Shown here: positions 1 through 8,483 of the stretch, piece after piece | Layout of the letters: every line of letters begins with the position of its first letter | How positions within the stretch are numbered: position 1 is the stretch's first letter | NCBI RefSeq assembly: GCF_006438725.1 | Contig: NZ_RCZD01000001.1 | Coordinates: 620,001-684,000, forward strand | Reading direction: 5' to 3' | Length of the DNA stretch: 64,000 bases | Source of the DNA: Ewingella americana | GTDB lineage: Bacteria; Pseudomonadota; Gammaproteobacteria; Enterobacterales; Enterobacteriaceae | Program-made: the position numbers and the translations under genes | The notes under the pieces: generated by a model | The model's database searches: none | What the model was told of the DNA's origin: nothing | The model's input: only the letters and a program-made list of their open reading frames with translations

Positions 1-279
1 GTAAACCAGGCCATCTTTGCTGACGGTGTAACTTTCAGCCAGCACGTTAACCAGTTTGATGTTCTTGTCAAAGCCAAACAGCCCCTGATAGAACGACTTC
101 GCCACCGCCTGCGACAACGTGTCATTGGCGTCATAGGGGTCGAGCGAGGTGAAGTTAGAACCTACAGCGATGGTGACATCTTTTGTCGCCCAGGCGGAAC
201 CGGAAGCCAGCCCGCCGACGATAGCGACAGCGAGGATGGCTTTACGCAGCCCTGTCTTACCCTTCAAAGTCTGAGTCAT
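1..279 (-). CDS. gsiB: Glutathione ABC transporter substrate-binding protein GsiB (N-terminal fragment)
   Basis: The gene starts at an ATG at 279 and runs off the left edge, so only about 93 residues are visible. The N terminus is a typical Sec signal peptide: [13 protein letters not shown], a hydrophobic stretch, then a cleavage region around GSAWA. The mature start reads [20 protein letters not shown], typical of periplasmic family 5 solute-binding proteins for peptides. Family assignment to GsiB rests on position: it lies downstream of gsiA and iaaA on the same strand, the order iaaA-gsiA-gsiB known in E. coli. GsiB delivers glutathione to the GsiCD permease. The 75-bp gap to gsiA holds no obvious terminator, so one transcript is likely. 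The C-terminal part and gsiCD would lie outside the window. Confidence 0.88.
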   Translation of the reverse strand, partial: MTQTLKGKTGLRKAILAVAIVGGLASGSAWATKDVTIAVGSNFTSLDPYDANDTLSQAVAKSFYQGLFGFDKNIKLVNVLAESYTVSKDGLVY

Positions 280-354
280 GTTTGTTCCTTGTTTTTTTAT
301 TGGTCTGTCAAAAATAAACTACCCGTTATACGTACTCAAAAAACGCGACTGAAA

Positions 355-2226
355 TTAATACAGCCCGCCGACGGCGTGTCTGGCCACAAAATGCCCCGCA
401 CCAACCTGAACCAAAGGGAATACCACCGGTTCATCATGTAACGCGCGGATAGGGCTCGGGATGTCATCCACCAGCAAGGTGTGTTCTTTACGGCGATGCG
501 CCGGGTCTGCCACGGGTACAGCGGCCATCAGTTTGCGCGTATAGGCGTGCTGAGGATGTTCAAATACTGCACGGCGCGGGCCGATCTCCACAATCTGCCC
601 GAGGTACATCACCGCTACGCGATGGCTGATACGCTCCACCACCGCCATGTCGTGAGAGATAAACAGAAAAGCGATGCCGAATTCGCGCTGTAAATCCATC
701 AGTAAATTGACGATTTGCGCCTGAATCGACACATCCAGCGCCGAGACGGATTCATCGGCGATCACCACTTTCGGGTTGAGCGCCAGCGCACGGGCGATGC
801 AAATACGTTGCCGCTGCCCGCCGGAAAACTCGTGCGGATAACGCTGGGCGTGCTCCGGCAGTAAACCGACTTTCTCCAACAGCCAGGCCACCCGCGCTTC
901 AGCGTCTTTGCCGCGCGCGACGTTGTGCACCAGCAGCGGCTCCATAATCGAGTAGCCCACCGTCAGACGCGGATCCAGCGACGCATAAGGGTCCTGAAAG
1001 ATAAATTGTATGTCACGGCGCAAATGTTGCAGCGCCGGGCCTTTAAGATCGGTGATGGTCTGGCCGTTAAAGGTAATACTGCCGCCCTGACTCTCCACCA
1101 GCCGCAGCAGGGAGCGCCCGGTGGTGGATTTCCCACAGCCAGACTCGCCCACCAGCGCCAGCGTTTCGCCGGGGTAGAGATCAAAACTGACTTTCTCCAC
1201 CGCATGCACCTGACGGGTAACACGGTTGAGAATGCCGCTGCGCAGGTCGAAACGGGTCACCAGGTCGCGCACCTGCAATACCGGCTGCGCACCGGGCGTC
1301 AGCGTATTTTGGGTCAGATCGCTGGCGGAACCGGTCAGGGTTTCATCGTGATGTAACAAAGGGAACCGCGCAGGTAAGGCTTTGCCGGTCATCGAACCGA
1401 GTTTCGGCACGGCGGCCAGCAGCGCTTTGGTGTAGATATGCTGCGGCGCACTGAAAATGGTGCCGACCTCGCCCACTTCCACTTTATTGCCCTGATACAT
1501 CACCAATACGCGTTCGGCAATTTCAGCCACCACGCCCATATCATGGGTGATAAAAATCACCCCCATGTTCATCTCTTTTTGTAGCACACGGATCAGTTGC
1601 AGGATCTGCGCCTGAATGGTGACGTCCAGCGCCGTGGTGGGTTCGTCGGCAATCAATAAGGCCGGTTTGCACGACAGCGCCATGGCAATCATCACCCGCT
1701 GGCGCATGCCACCAGAGAGCTGATGCGGGAAGCTGTCGAGAATATTTCGCGCTTCGGGAATACGGACCAAATCGAGCATACGCAGGGCTTCGGCCCGTGC
1801 AGTGCGGTGGTCTTTTCCCTGATGCAACCGGATGGATTCAGCAATCTGCTCGCCGACCGGAAACACCGGGTTCAGCGAGGTCATCGGTTCCTGAAAGATC
1901 ATCGCCATATCGGCACCGCGCAGGGAGCGCATCGTAGACTGCGGTGCTGCGGTGATCTCCACCACGTCGCCATTGCGACGGCGAAACTGCACCTCGCCCT
2001 GGGTTATCTGCCCGCCGCCCTGCTCCACCAGCCGCATCAGCGCCAGTGAAGTCACCGACTTGCCAGAGCCTGACTCGCCGACAATCGCCAGCGTTTCGCC
2101 ACGGTTCACCTCAAAGCTCAACCCGCGGACAGCTTCAATCGCCTGGCCTTCGTGTTCAAACCGCACGCTGAGATTGCGCGCTGCCAGCACCTGATTGTCG
2201 GGAAGTATTAAAGGAGAGTTGCTCAC
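355..2226 (-). CDS. gsiA: Glutathione import ATP-binding protein GsiA
   Basis: This 623-residue protein, the same length as E. coli GsiA, carries two fused ABC nucleotide-binding domains. Domain 1 has Walker A GESGSGKS near residue 50, signature LSGGMRQR near 170 and Walker [10 protein letters not shown]. Domain 2 has Walker [10 protein letters not shown] near residue 360, signature FSGGQRQR and Walker B VVIADES. Each domain ends with the oligopeptide-transporter C-terminal extension ([25 protein letters not shown]). It powers GsiCD for uptake of glutathione and possibly other gamma-glutamyl peptides, on the cytoplasmic face of the inner membrane. The start is a GTG overlapping the iaaA stop (GTGA), so translation is probably coupled. 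A fused Dpp/Opp ATPase pair is the alternative; the iaaA neighbour favours GsiA. Confidence 0.93.
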   Translation of the reverse strand: MSNSPLILPDNQVLAARNLSVRFEHEGQAIEAVRGLSFEVNRGETLAIVGESGSGKSVTSLALMRLVEQGGGQITQGEVQFRRRNGDVVEITAAPQSTMRSLRGADMAMIFQEPMTSLNPVFPVGEQIAESIRLHQGKDHRTARAEALRMLDLVRIPEARNILDSFPHQLSGGMRQRVMIAMALSCKPALLIADEPTTALDVTIQAQILQLIRVLQKEMNMGVIFITHDMGVVAEIAERVLVMYQGNKVEVGEVGTIFSAPQHIYTKALLAAVPKLGSMTGKALPARFPLLHHDETLTGSASDLTQNTLTPGAQPVLQVRDLVTRFDLRSGILNRVTRQVHAVEKVSFDLYPGETLALVGESGCGKSTTGRSLLRLVESQGGSITFNGQTITDLKGPALQHLRRDIQFIFQDPYASLDPRLTVGYSIMEPLLVHNVARGKDAEARVAWLLEKVGLLPEHAQRYPHEFSGGQRQRICIARALALNPKVVIADESVSALDVSIQAQIVNLLMDLQREFGIAFLFISHDMAVVERISHRVAVMYLGQIVEIGPRRAVFEHPQHAYTRKLMAAVPVADPAHRRKEHTLLVDDIPSPIRALHDEPVVFPLVQVGAGHFVARHAVGGLY

Positions 2227-3233
2227 TGATAAATCGCCACCTGCGGGGCTTCGTCGACGTAACCTACGCCGCGATACATGCCCTCGCTGTTGAACGGCAG
2301 CGCCACATTGCCCAGATGGTCAATGGCAATCATGCCGCCGGAGCCGCCGAGCGCCACCAGTTTTTCCATGACCACTTTGTCGCTGGCCTGTTGCAGGGTC
2401 AGCCCGGCGTAATCCATCAGCGCGGCGACGTCATACGCCGCCAACGTGCGCATAAAGACTTCGCCAGTGCCGGTGCAGGAGACCGCGACCGTGCGGTTGC
2501 TGGCGTAGCAGCCCGCGCCAATAATGGGTGAGTCGCCAACGCGTCCGGCCTGTTTGTTGGTCATCCCGCCGGTGGAGGTCGCCGCAGCAAGGTTGCCCTG
2601 CGCATCAATGGCGACCGCGCCTACGGTGCCAAATTTGCGATCAGCATCGAGCGGGTCATCAGAGCCGGATGCGGCCAGCGCGGCACCGTCATGATCCAGC
2701 ACCACGCCGCTTTCGCTGCTTTTGGCGCGTTGTAGCTGTTCGAAACGCTCATCGGTATGAAAGTAGTCGGCACCGACCATTTCCTGGCCGTGCTCGCGGG
2801 CAAAATTCTCGGCACCTGCGCCGGTAAACATCACGTGCGGGCTGAGTTCCAGCACTTTGCGCGCCGTCAGAATCGGGTTGCGGATATGGTTCACACAGCT
2901 GATGGCACCGGCGTCAAGCGTGCGGCCATCCATAATGCTGGCATCCAGTTCGTGGGTGCCCTGATGGGTAAAGACTGCGCCTTTGCCTGCATTAAATAAC
3001 GGGCACTCTTCCAGCAAGCGCACCGCTTCGGTCACGGCATCCAGTGCACTGCCACCGGCGGCCAAAATGGCCTGCCCGCTGGCGACGATATCTTCCAGCG
3101 CCTGTAAATAGTGTTGCTCTTTTTCGGCACTCATGGCCGCACGGGTAATGGCCCCTGCGCCACCGTGAATGGCAATGACCGGGCGCTTCTTGTTCGAAAC
3201 GGAAGCTGCTGAATTATCAGTAGAAGAACTCAT
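2223..3233 (-). CDS. iaaA: Isoaspartyl peptidase/L-asparaginase (Ntn hydrolase)
   Basis: This is a plant-type asparaginase/isoaspartyl aminopeptidase. It is made as a precursor that cleaves itself before a threonine to form alpha and beta subunits. The nucleophile is the Thr in [11 protein letters not shown], about residue 203 of the protein as called here; the N-terminal motif [10 protein letters not shown] and the later [23 protein letters not shown] are family hallmarks. It hydrolyses beta-aspartyl dipeptides and asparagine in the cytoplasm, and its pairing with gsi suggests work on imported or degraded peptides. The frame opens at an ATG at 3269, but that codon has no ribosome-binding site. 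The ATG at 3233 has CAGGGTG eight bases upstream and gives 336 residues, so I chose it. The stop overlaps the gsiA start by four bases. Confidence 0.93.
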   Translation of the reverse strand: MSSSTDNSAASVSNKKRPVIAIHGGAGAITRAAMSAEKEQHYLQALEDIVASGQAILAAGGSALDAVTEAVRLLEECPLFNAGKGAVFTHQGTHELDASIMDGRTLDAGAISCVNHIRNPILTARKVLELSPHVMFTGAGAENFAREHGQEMVGADYFHTDERFEQLQRAKSSESGVVLDHDGAALAASGSDDPLDADRKFGTVGAVAIDAQGNLAAATSTGGMTNKQAGRVGDSPIIGAGCYASNRTVAVSCTGTGEVFMRTLAAYDVAALMDYAGLTLQQASDKVVMEKLVALGGSGGMIAIDHLGNVALPFNSEGMYRGVGYVDEAPQVAIYQ

Positions 3234-3269
3234 TAGCGCTGCACCCTGTGTTGGTGTATCTATGTGCAT

Positions 3270-3551
3270 AGAAGGATGATAGGTCTATTTTTGACTATAT
3301 TTAGCCCGCTACAGTATGTAAAGCGGAAATGCATAACCAGAAAAAAGGGGCTAATTGCTTAGAATATTTAGGAAAATTAAATAAGGGGAAGGTATAAACG
3401 CGCGAGACAAACATCTAAAGAACAGGAATAATAAACGTTCTAATGGTGGGTAAAGCCCCTCAGGCAAAGCTTTCCACGCTTTTTTTTAATTTACTTTTTA
3501 CTTACTCAATATCATTCGAATTTCAGGATGAGAGTACTTTTAGGAATGACA
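3270..3551. promoter_or_regulatory. Divergent intergenic region between iaaA and the first TsgA-like gene
   Basis: This AT-rich region must hold the promoters of the iaaA-gsi operon (leftward) and the MFS gene (rightward). I see no operator I can name. A small AAAGC/GCTTT stem-loop followed by eight T residues at about 3468-3489 resembles a weak terminator, but nothing upstream of it on that strand is a recognisable gene. Confidence 0.3.
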
Positions 3552-4751
3552 ATGGATACTGTTTACAACCGTCGGCGGATCAATGTGATCTCCTGGCTGA
3601 GCTACTTCTTTACCGGCGGGCTGGTTTCTACTCTCGGTATTGTTATCGGACCCGTAGCCACAGCGTTTAATAAAGACCCTGCCTTTATCGGCCTCATGTT
3701 TTCACTGATGAACATCGGCCTGTTCCTGCCGATCATGATCAGTGGCATCCTGATGCGTAAGTTTGATTTGGGCAAACAGCTGATCACCGGCTCAGTCATT
3801 TCCGTACTGACCTGTATCGCCCTGTTCCTGATGCCGTCGATCACGCTGTTTGGTATTGGCGTCTTCCTGATTGGTGCAACGGCGGGCCTGATGATGTCTA
3901 TCGGCAGCTATCTGGTGGTGCGAATCAATGATGACCCGAAAAAACGTTCGGCCAACCTGATCTTCACCGACTTCTTCTTCGCGCTGTCCGGGATGACACT
4001 CTCTCTGGTGCTCGGCTTCCTGTTCAAGCATGGCGCAAGCTGGCTGGCGATGTACGGCATCATGGGGACACTGAGCCTGCTGATGATCCTGTTATGCGTC
4101 GGGCAGAAATTCCCATCCGTACCGCAACCGGAGAAAGTCGCCAAAAGCGATCGCGTGGCCAAAGAGCCGTGGGGCATTGCTGCGTATGTGCTTTGCTTCG
4201 CCCTGTTTGCCTTCGTGTTCAGCGAACTGGTCTTTACTCTGTGGATGCCAAGCTGGCTGCTGGAGCATTTCGGGCTGGATGCTGACCGCGCCGCGTTCTA
4301 CATCACCATCTACTGGACGGTGAAGGCGATTGGTCTGTTCCTGAACCAGTTCACCGTGCGCTTTGTCAAACTGCGCACCTTCCTGCTGGTCTCTGCCGTG
4401 GTGGGCTTTATCAGCCTGAGCATTGTGACCCACAGTGAATCCACCTCGCTGGTGCTGATTGCCGTCGGCGTATTCGGTTTCTGTAACTCAGGGATGTTCT
4501 CCGGCCTGATGAGCTACGGCAGTTTGCAGGTGAAGAAATCACCGCCAACACTGACGTCAGCCCTGCTGACCACCGCTTCCGTCGGTACGCTGATTTTCGC
4601 CTCGTTTTCCTCTTTCATTCACCGCGAATTTGGCCTGTTCTGGGCACTGAATATCGCCACTATCTCTTACGTGATGCTGGTGATTGCGGTCATTATTGCG
4701 GGAATTAAGAGCAAAGCAGAAAAGATTAATCACGACGTTTCCGCGCACTAA
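3552..4751 (+). CDS. TsgA-like MFS transporter, copy 1
   Basis: This 399-residue polytopic inner-membrane protein belongs to the major facilitator superfamily and resembles E. coli TsgA. Shared landmarks include SWLSYFFTGxLVSTLGIVIGP at the N terminus, MSIGSYLVVRI, a TDFFFALSGM segment after loop KKRSANLI, and TIYWTVKAIGLF. The cytoplasmic loop near residues 190-210 is charged (QPEKVAKSDRVAKEPW). It is a close paralogue of the gene at 6731, most of the sequence being identical in register. Its substrate is unknown; the paralogue's place behind a nucleoside phosphorylase hints at nucleosides. The frame opens at 3528, but the ATG at 3552 has AGGA at 3542-3545 and aligns with the paralogue's start (MDTVYNRRRIN against MEQTFNRRRIN). 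It is followed by a strong terminator and stands alone. Confidence 0.85.
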   Translation: MDTVYNRRRINVISWLSYFFTGGLVSTLGIVIGPVATAFNKDPAFIGLMFSLMNIGLFLPIMISGILMRKFDLGKQLITGSVISVLTCIALFLMPSITLFGIGVFLIGATAGLMMSIGSYLVVRINDDPKKRSANLIFTDFFFALSGMTLSLVLGFLFKHGASWLAMYGIMGTLSLLMILLCVGQKFPSVPQPEKVAKSDRVAKEPWGIAAYVLCFALFAFVFSELVFTLWMPSWLLEHFGLDADRAAFYITIYWTVKAIGLFLNQFTVRFVKLRTFLLVSAVVGFISLSIVTHSESTSLVLIAVGVFGFCNSGMFSGLMSYGSLQVKKSPPTLTSALLTTASVGTLIFASFSSFIHREFGLFWALNIATISYVMLVIAVIIAGIKSKAEKINHDVSAH

Positions 4752-4778
4752 ACGACGCGGTGTGATGTTTGAAAACAG

Positions 4779-4807
4779 CCGCCGGGCTCATCCCCGGCGG
4801 TTTTTTT
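4779..4807 (+). terminator. Intrinsic terminator of the first TsgA-like gene
   Basis: A perfect 8-bp GC stem (CCGCCGGG at 4779-4786, CCCGGCGG at 4793-4800) with a 6-base loop is followed by seven T residues. The T-run overlaps the end of the convergent xapR gene, and the hairpin may also help end xapR transcripts. Confidence 0.9.
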
Positions 4808-5735
4808 ATGCGCTTTTTCCGCTCTCCAGCATCGCCAGAAAACGCAGCGCCACGGGTGTGACCGTCTCGGTCTGATAAATGGCGTAGAGATCGGCGGGAA
4901 GCCGCTCCTGCAGGGCGCAAAAACGCACGCCGGGCCAGTGAATACGCGCATAACTTTCCGGCAGCAGGGTGATGCCATAGCCGTTAGCCACCAGCGCCAG
5001 CGCGGTTTGCGGCTCATTCACCTGATGCCTGACCTTCGGTAAAAAACCGTGCTGACGGCAGCGGGCATAGAGATAACTGCCGAGGCTTGAGGCACTCATC
5101 GGCATCAGCACGAAATCTTCATGCTCCAGTTCACTCAGCCCGACACTGCTTTTCGCGGCTAACGGATGTTTATCCGGCAGCGCCAGCGCCACATTTTCAT
5201 GGCCGAACAGCGTGCTGACCATGCCCGGCGGCAGCGCGGTATTGGCTTCACGCCAGATGCCGATATCAATACGATTTTGCTGAAGGGCATCAATTTGCTG
5301 GACCGGCGTCAGTTCGGTCAGAGACCAGCTGATTTCCGGCGCACCGGCAGTAAAAGCGTTCAACGCCGGCAATAGCGGGCCCCAGACGGCGGTCCCTACC
5401 GTACCAAACTGAATATGCCCCACTTCACCGCGACCGATTTTCCGTACGTGATGCAGCGACCGGTTGATGCCGTCGAGCATCAGCCCGGCTTCGCGCATCA
5501 GCGCTGCACCGGCAGGCGTCAGCGATACCGAACGCGTGGTGCGGTTAAACAGCGGCGTGCCGAGCAGTAACTCCAGCTCTTTGATGTGCAGGCTGAGCGG
5601 TGGCTGCGACATGTTCAGGCGTACTGCGGCTTTGCTGAAATTCAGCTCTTCCGCCACCACGCGAAAATAGTGCAGCAACCGCAGATTGATCTGCCCCAAA
5701 TCAAAAGGGGAATCGGTAAAAGGTTTGGTCATCAA
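4806..5735 (-). CDS. xapR: LysR-type regulator, XapR-like (xanthosine phosphorylase activator)
   Basis: This 309-residue LysR-family protein has an N-terminal winged helix-turn-helix (RLLHYFRVVAEELNFSKAAVRLNMSQPPLSLHIKELE, residues about 20-53) and a C-terminal effector domain. It matches E. coli XapR along its length, including RYF-VAEEL-F, NMSQPPLS-HIKELE, IGRGE-G-I--G-VGTA-WG, and NEPQT-LA-V--GYGITL near the end. XapR activates xapAB when xanthosine is present. Here it is divergent from a xapA-type gene, the classical LysR arrangement, and a strong palindrome lies between the two. It probably activates the xapA-transporter operon and represses itself. It converges on the terminator of the upstream MFS gene. 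Ligand specificity is inferred from homology, not visible directly. Confidence 0.85.
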   Translation of the reverse strand: MMTKPFTDSPFDLGQINLRLLHYFRVVAEELNFSKAAVRLNMSQPPLSLHIKELELLLGTPLFNRTTRSVSLTPAGAALMREAGLMLDGINRSLHHVRKIGRGEVGHIQFGTVGTAVWGPLLPALNAFTAGAPEISWSLTELTPVQQIDALQQNRIDIGIWREANTALPPGMVSTLFGHENVALALPDKHPLAAKSSVGLSELEHEDFVLMPMSASSLGSYLYARCRQHGFLPKVRHQVNEPQTALALVANGYGITLLPESYARIHWPGVRFCALQERLPADLYAIYQTETVTPVALRFLAMLESGKSA

Positions 5736-5758
5736 CAGGTTTCCTGACAGGCTGACGG

Positions 5759-5785
5759 ATTTATAGGGTTTCCCTATAAATAGGG
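5759..5785. promoter_or_regulatory. Inverted-repeat operator candidate between xapR and xapA
   Basis: A perfect palindrome with 10-bp arms (ATTTATAGGG at 5759-5768, CCCTATAAAT at 5772-5781) and a TTT centre is followed directly by a third half-site ATAGGG (5780-5785). It lies 24 bp upstream of the xapR start and about 90 bp upstream of xapA. That position fits the recognition site of a LysR-family activator that controls the divergent gene and itself. Confidence 0.65.
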
Positions 5786-5871
5786 TCCGATAACGGTATT
5801 AGACGTGATATGCCGCTCACCCTAGCATTGGAGGTAACCCAATCCTACCGTGAAAGACGAGAGAAGCGATC

Positions 5872-6720
5872 ATGCTCAATAACCTAGACTTTAATAATCA
5901 TCCTTTTGACTGCGCCGCATTAATCCGCCAGCGTGCGCCCGGCTTTATTCCACGCGCTGCGCTGATCCTCGGCTCCGGCCTTGGCGCATTATGTGACGCC
6001 ATGACCGACGCCATCGCCATTCCCTATCACGAGCTGCCGGGCTTCCCGCAAAGCAGCGTGGTCGGCCACGCCGGTGAACTGGTGCTGGGTAAACTCGAAG
6101 GCGTGCCGGTGATGTGCATGAAAGGCCGCGGGCATTTCTACGAAGGCCACGGCATGTCCGTGATGACCAGCGCGGTGCGCACCTTCAAACTGCTCGGTTG
6201 CGAATTCTTACTGGCCACCAATGCCGCCGGTTCATTGCGAAAAGAGGTGGCGCCGGGGCGTCTGGTGGCACTGACTGACCACATCAACTTTATGCCTGAA
6301 TCCCCACTGGTCGGCCCTAATGATGAACGCTTCGGCCCGCGCTTCTTCAGCCTGGCCAATGCTTACGACAAAGATCTGCGTACGCAGTTGCATCAGGTCG
6401 CCGGGACGCTCGGCATCGACGTGGCGGAAGGTGTTTTCGCCTCTTATACCGGCCCGAATTTTGAAACTCCGGCGGAGATCCGCATGATGCAAACCCTTGG
6501 CTGCGATGTTGTCGGTATGTCCGTCGTGCCGGAAGTGATTTCAGCGCGTCATTGTGGCCTGAAAGTGCTGGCCGTCTCGGCCATGACCAATTATGCCGAA
6601 GGGCTGTCAGACACCGTGCTGTCCCACGAGCAGACCCTGAAATGTGCCGCACTGGCGGCCGGTGATTTCACCCGTCTGATCCGCGCCTTCTTCGCCGTAA
6701 TGGCCCGCGCAGAAAAATAA
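5872..6720 (+). CDS. xapA: Xanthosine phosphorylase / purine nucleoside phosphorylase II
   Basis: This 282-residue protein belongs to the trimeric purine nucleoside phosphorylase family (E. coli XapA is 277 residues). Visible landmarks are the phosphate loop ILGSGLG (about residue 33), VVGHAGELVLG, MKGRGHFYEGH, the ATNAAGSL segment, YTGPNFETPAEIRMM with the base-binding Glu, and VVGMSVVPEV with the ribose-contacting Met, then SAMTNYAEG. The enzyme cleaves xanthosine, inosine and guanosine with phosphate to the free base and ribose-1-phosphate in the cytoplasm. It is the first gene of a two-gene operon with an MFS transporter (10-bp gap) and is divergent from xapR, so induction by xanthosine is expected. 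A DeoD-type (hexameric) enzyme is excluded by sequence. Confidence 0.92.
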   Translation: MLNNLDFNNHPFDCAALIRQRAPGFIPRAALILGSGLGALCDAMTDAIAIPYHELPGFPQSSVVGHAGELVLGKLEGVPVMCMKGRGHFYEGHGMSVMTSAVRTFKLLGCEFLLATNAAGSLRKEVAPGRLVALTDHINFMPESPLVGPNDERFGPRFFSLANAYDKDLRTQLHQVAGTLGIDVAEGVFASYTGPNFETPAEIRMMQTLGCDVVGMSVVPEVISARHCGLKVLAVSAMTNYAEGLSDTVLSHEQTLKCAALAAGDFTRLIRAFFAVMARAEK

Positions 6721-6730
6721 GGAGTCCGCC

Positions 6731-7927
6731 ATGGAACAGACCTTCAACCGCCGGCGAATCAATATGATCTCCTGGTTGAGTTACTTCTTTACCGGCGCGC
6801 TGGTTTCCACTCTCGGCATTGTTATTGGTCCGGTGTCTGAAGCTTTTGGCAAAGACCCCGGTTTTATCGGCCAGATGTTTACCCTGATGAACATCGGTCT
6901 GTTCCTGCCGATCATGGTCAGCGGTCTGCTGATGCGTAAGTTTAATCTGGGTAAGCAGCTGATCACCGGTTCAACCGTATCCGTGCTGACCTGCATTGCG
7001 CTGTTTCTGATGCCGTCGATCACCATGTTTGGCATCGGCGTGTTTCTGATTGGTGCGGCGTCTGGGATCATGATGTCCATCGGCAGCTATCTGGTGGTGC
7101 GTATTAATGAGGATCCGAAAAAACGTTCAGCGAACTTAATCCTGACCGACTTCTTCTTTGCGTTGGCGGGGGTAGTGCTTTCGCTGCTGCTGGGTTATTT
7201 GTTCCAGCATGGCGCCAGCTGGCTGGCAATGTACGGCGTGATGGCGGTGCTGAGCCTGATGATGATCGTGTTATGTGTCGGGCAGAAGTTCCCTTCCATT
7301 CCGCAGGCGCCTGCAGCTTCTTCCACTCAGGCTAACCAGCCGCGCTGGGGAATGTCAGTGTGGGTACTCTGTTTTGCGCTGTTTGCTTTCCTGCTGGCCG
7401 AGCCGATTTTCACCATGTGGTTGCCGAGCTGGCTGAAAGAGCACTTCGGCATGGCCGCCGACCGCGCTGCGTTTTACATCACCACCTACTGGACGGTGAA
7501 ATCCATCGGCCTGTTTGTGAATCAGTTCACCGTGCGTTTCATTAAACTGCGCACCTACTTGCTGATCTCCAGCGTGGTTGGCCTGGCGTGTCTGGCCGTG
7601 GCGGCCAACAGCAACCAGCCGGGGCTGATCCTGATTTGCGCTGGTCTGTTTGGTTTCTGTAACTCGGGGCTGTTCTCGGGGATCATGAGCTACGGCAGCC
7701 TGCAGGTACGCAACTCGCCGCCAACGCTGACCTCGGCGCTGCTGACTATCGGCACCATCGGCACGCTGATTTTCTCCACCCTGTCGTCGCTGGTCTACAG
7801 CCACTACGGTCTGTTCTGGGCGCTGAATACCGCGACGGTCTCCTACGTGTTCCTGCTGGTGGCGCTGATTCTGGCCTGCGTAAACAGCAAGGCCGAAGGG
7901 TTTGAGCAGCAGCCTGCGCACGGATAA
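6731..7927 (+). CDS. TsgA-like MFS transporter, copy 2, in operon with xapA
   Basis: This 398-residue major facilitator protein is closely related to the gene at 3552 and more distantly to TsgA. It starts at an ATG with AAGGAG at 6719-6724, ten bases after the xapA stop, so the two are surely co-transcribed. In E. coli the second gene of the operon is xapB, a NupG-family xanthosine permease. This protein is not of that family, but the position implies the same job, import of a purine nucleoside through the inner membrane. The loop near residue 195 is Ala/Gln-rich (QAPAASSTQANQPRW) and differs most from copy 1; the transmembrane parts are nearly the same. The substrate is an inference. Confidence 0.85.
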   Translation: MEQTFNRRRINMISWLSYFFTGALVSTLGIVIGPVSEAFGKDPGFIGQMFTLMNIGLFLPIMVSGLLMRKFNLGKQLITGSTVSVLTCIALFLMPSITMFGIGVFLIGAASGIMMSIGSYLVVRINEDPKKRSANLILTDFFFALAGVVLSLLLGYLFQHGASWLAMYGVMAVLSLMMIVLCVGQKFPSIPQAPAASSTQANQPRWGMSVWVLCFALFAFLLAEPIFTMWLPSWLKEHFGMAADRAAFYITTYWTVKSIGLFVNQFTVRFIKLRTYLLISSVVGLACLAVAANSNQPGLILICAGLFGFCNSGLFSGIMSYGSLQVRNSPPTLTSALLTIGTIGTLIFSTLSSLVYSHYGLFWALNTATVSYVFLLVALILACVNSKAEGFEQQPAHG

Positions 7928-7947
7928 TACATATTTCGGGCATGAAA

Positions 7948-7977
7948 AAAAGGGAAGACCATGAAGTCTTCCCTTTT
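7948..7977. terminator. Bidirectional intrinsic terminator between the xapA operon and the DeoR-type gene
   Basis: Perfect 12-bp arms (AAAAGGGAAGAC at 7948-7959, GTCTTCCCTTTT at 7966-7977) enclose a 6-base loop. A-rich flank on one side and T-rich on the other allow it to work for both converging transcripts. Confidence 0.9.
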
Positions 7978-7999
7978 GCGTTCTTAAATCTGCGGGATT

Positions 8000-8230
8000 T
8001 TACAGCTGCGGTGCGCGCTGCAAGCTGTTCATCCAACCGGTGACGGGTTGCTGAATCAGGCGGCGGGCGCGGCCGTGGCGGCGCAAAATCAGGCCCTGAT
8101 CCTGCATTTCACTCAGGTCACGGCGGATGGTTTCCAGGCTGACTTCCAACCATTGCGCCAGTTCACTGACCTGCACCACTTCATGCTGATCCACCAACCG
8201 GAGAATGGCTTGATGGCGGTTTTTTTTCAT
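8000..8230 (-). CDS. Stand-alone DeoR-type helix-turn-helix protein (76 aa)
   Basis: This small protein contains only the DNA-binding half of a DeoR-family regulator. It reads MKKNRHQAILRLVDQHEVVQ, then SELAQWLEVSLETIRRDLSEMQDQGLI and LRRHGRA, matching the HTH and wing of GlpR-like proteins. The sugar-phosphate-binding domain of about 170 residues is absent, replaced by a 20-residue tail ending RAPQL. No remnant of the missing domain is visible downstream; the converging terminator follows within 50 bp. It could be a decayed regulator or a genuine mini-regulator. The frame opens at 8260, but GGGAG seven bases before the GTG at 8233 favours a start at GTG 8233 or ATG 8230. A near-perfect CRP site lies just upstream. 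The target is unknown; xap genes or moeA are the neighbours. Confidence 0.7.
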   Translation of the reverse strand: MKKNRHQAILRLVDQHEVVQVSELAQWLEVSLETIRRDLSEMQDQGLILRRHGRARRLIQQPVTGWMNSLQRAPQL

Positions 8231-8265
8231 CACGATGCAACTCCCGTTGGCACTCGACATTTATT

Positions 8266-8281
8266 TGTGAACAAAGTCACA
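8266..8281. promoter_or_regulatory. CRP (cAMP receptor protein) binding site
   Basis: TGTGA-ACAAAG-TCACA matches the CRP consensus at every conserved position, and the symmetry extends to TTTGTGA/TCACAAA (8264-8283). It is centred 43 bp before the DeoR-type gene's ATG (minus strand) and about 210 bp before moeA, so control of the DeoR-type gene is more likely. Confidence 0.8.
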
Positions 8282-8483
8282 AAACTGACGGCAATCATAC
8301 GCAGGTTTTCAGCTTAATTTTGGGATCGATCTCAATTTTTAGAAAAAAGCTGCGGCTTTTTTGCACCGGGAGATTTTTGGTCAGCGTGATTTCTCAGCCA
8401 CTCTTTACTCTGACATAATAGCCGGATGCTTTTTGCCACGTTCCGCTGCCGTCTGGTGCGGAGGGCACCACAAGGAATTTAAG

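Noticed and set aside
3231-3269. iaaA start at the ATG at 3269
   Set aside because: No Shine-Dalgarno sequence precedes it, while the ATG at 3233 has CAGGGTG at the right distance.
3468-3489. Small hairpin with T-run as terminator of a small RNA before the first TsgA-like gene
   Set aside because: The stem is only 5 bp and no promoter or transcript candidate is visible upstream.
6731-7927. xapB as the name for the gene after xapA
   Set aside because: The protein is TsgA-like and not of the NupG/XapB family, so the symbol would mislead.
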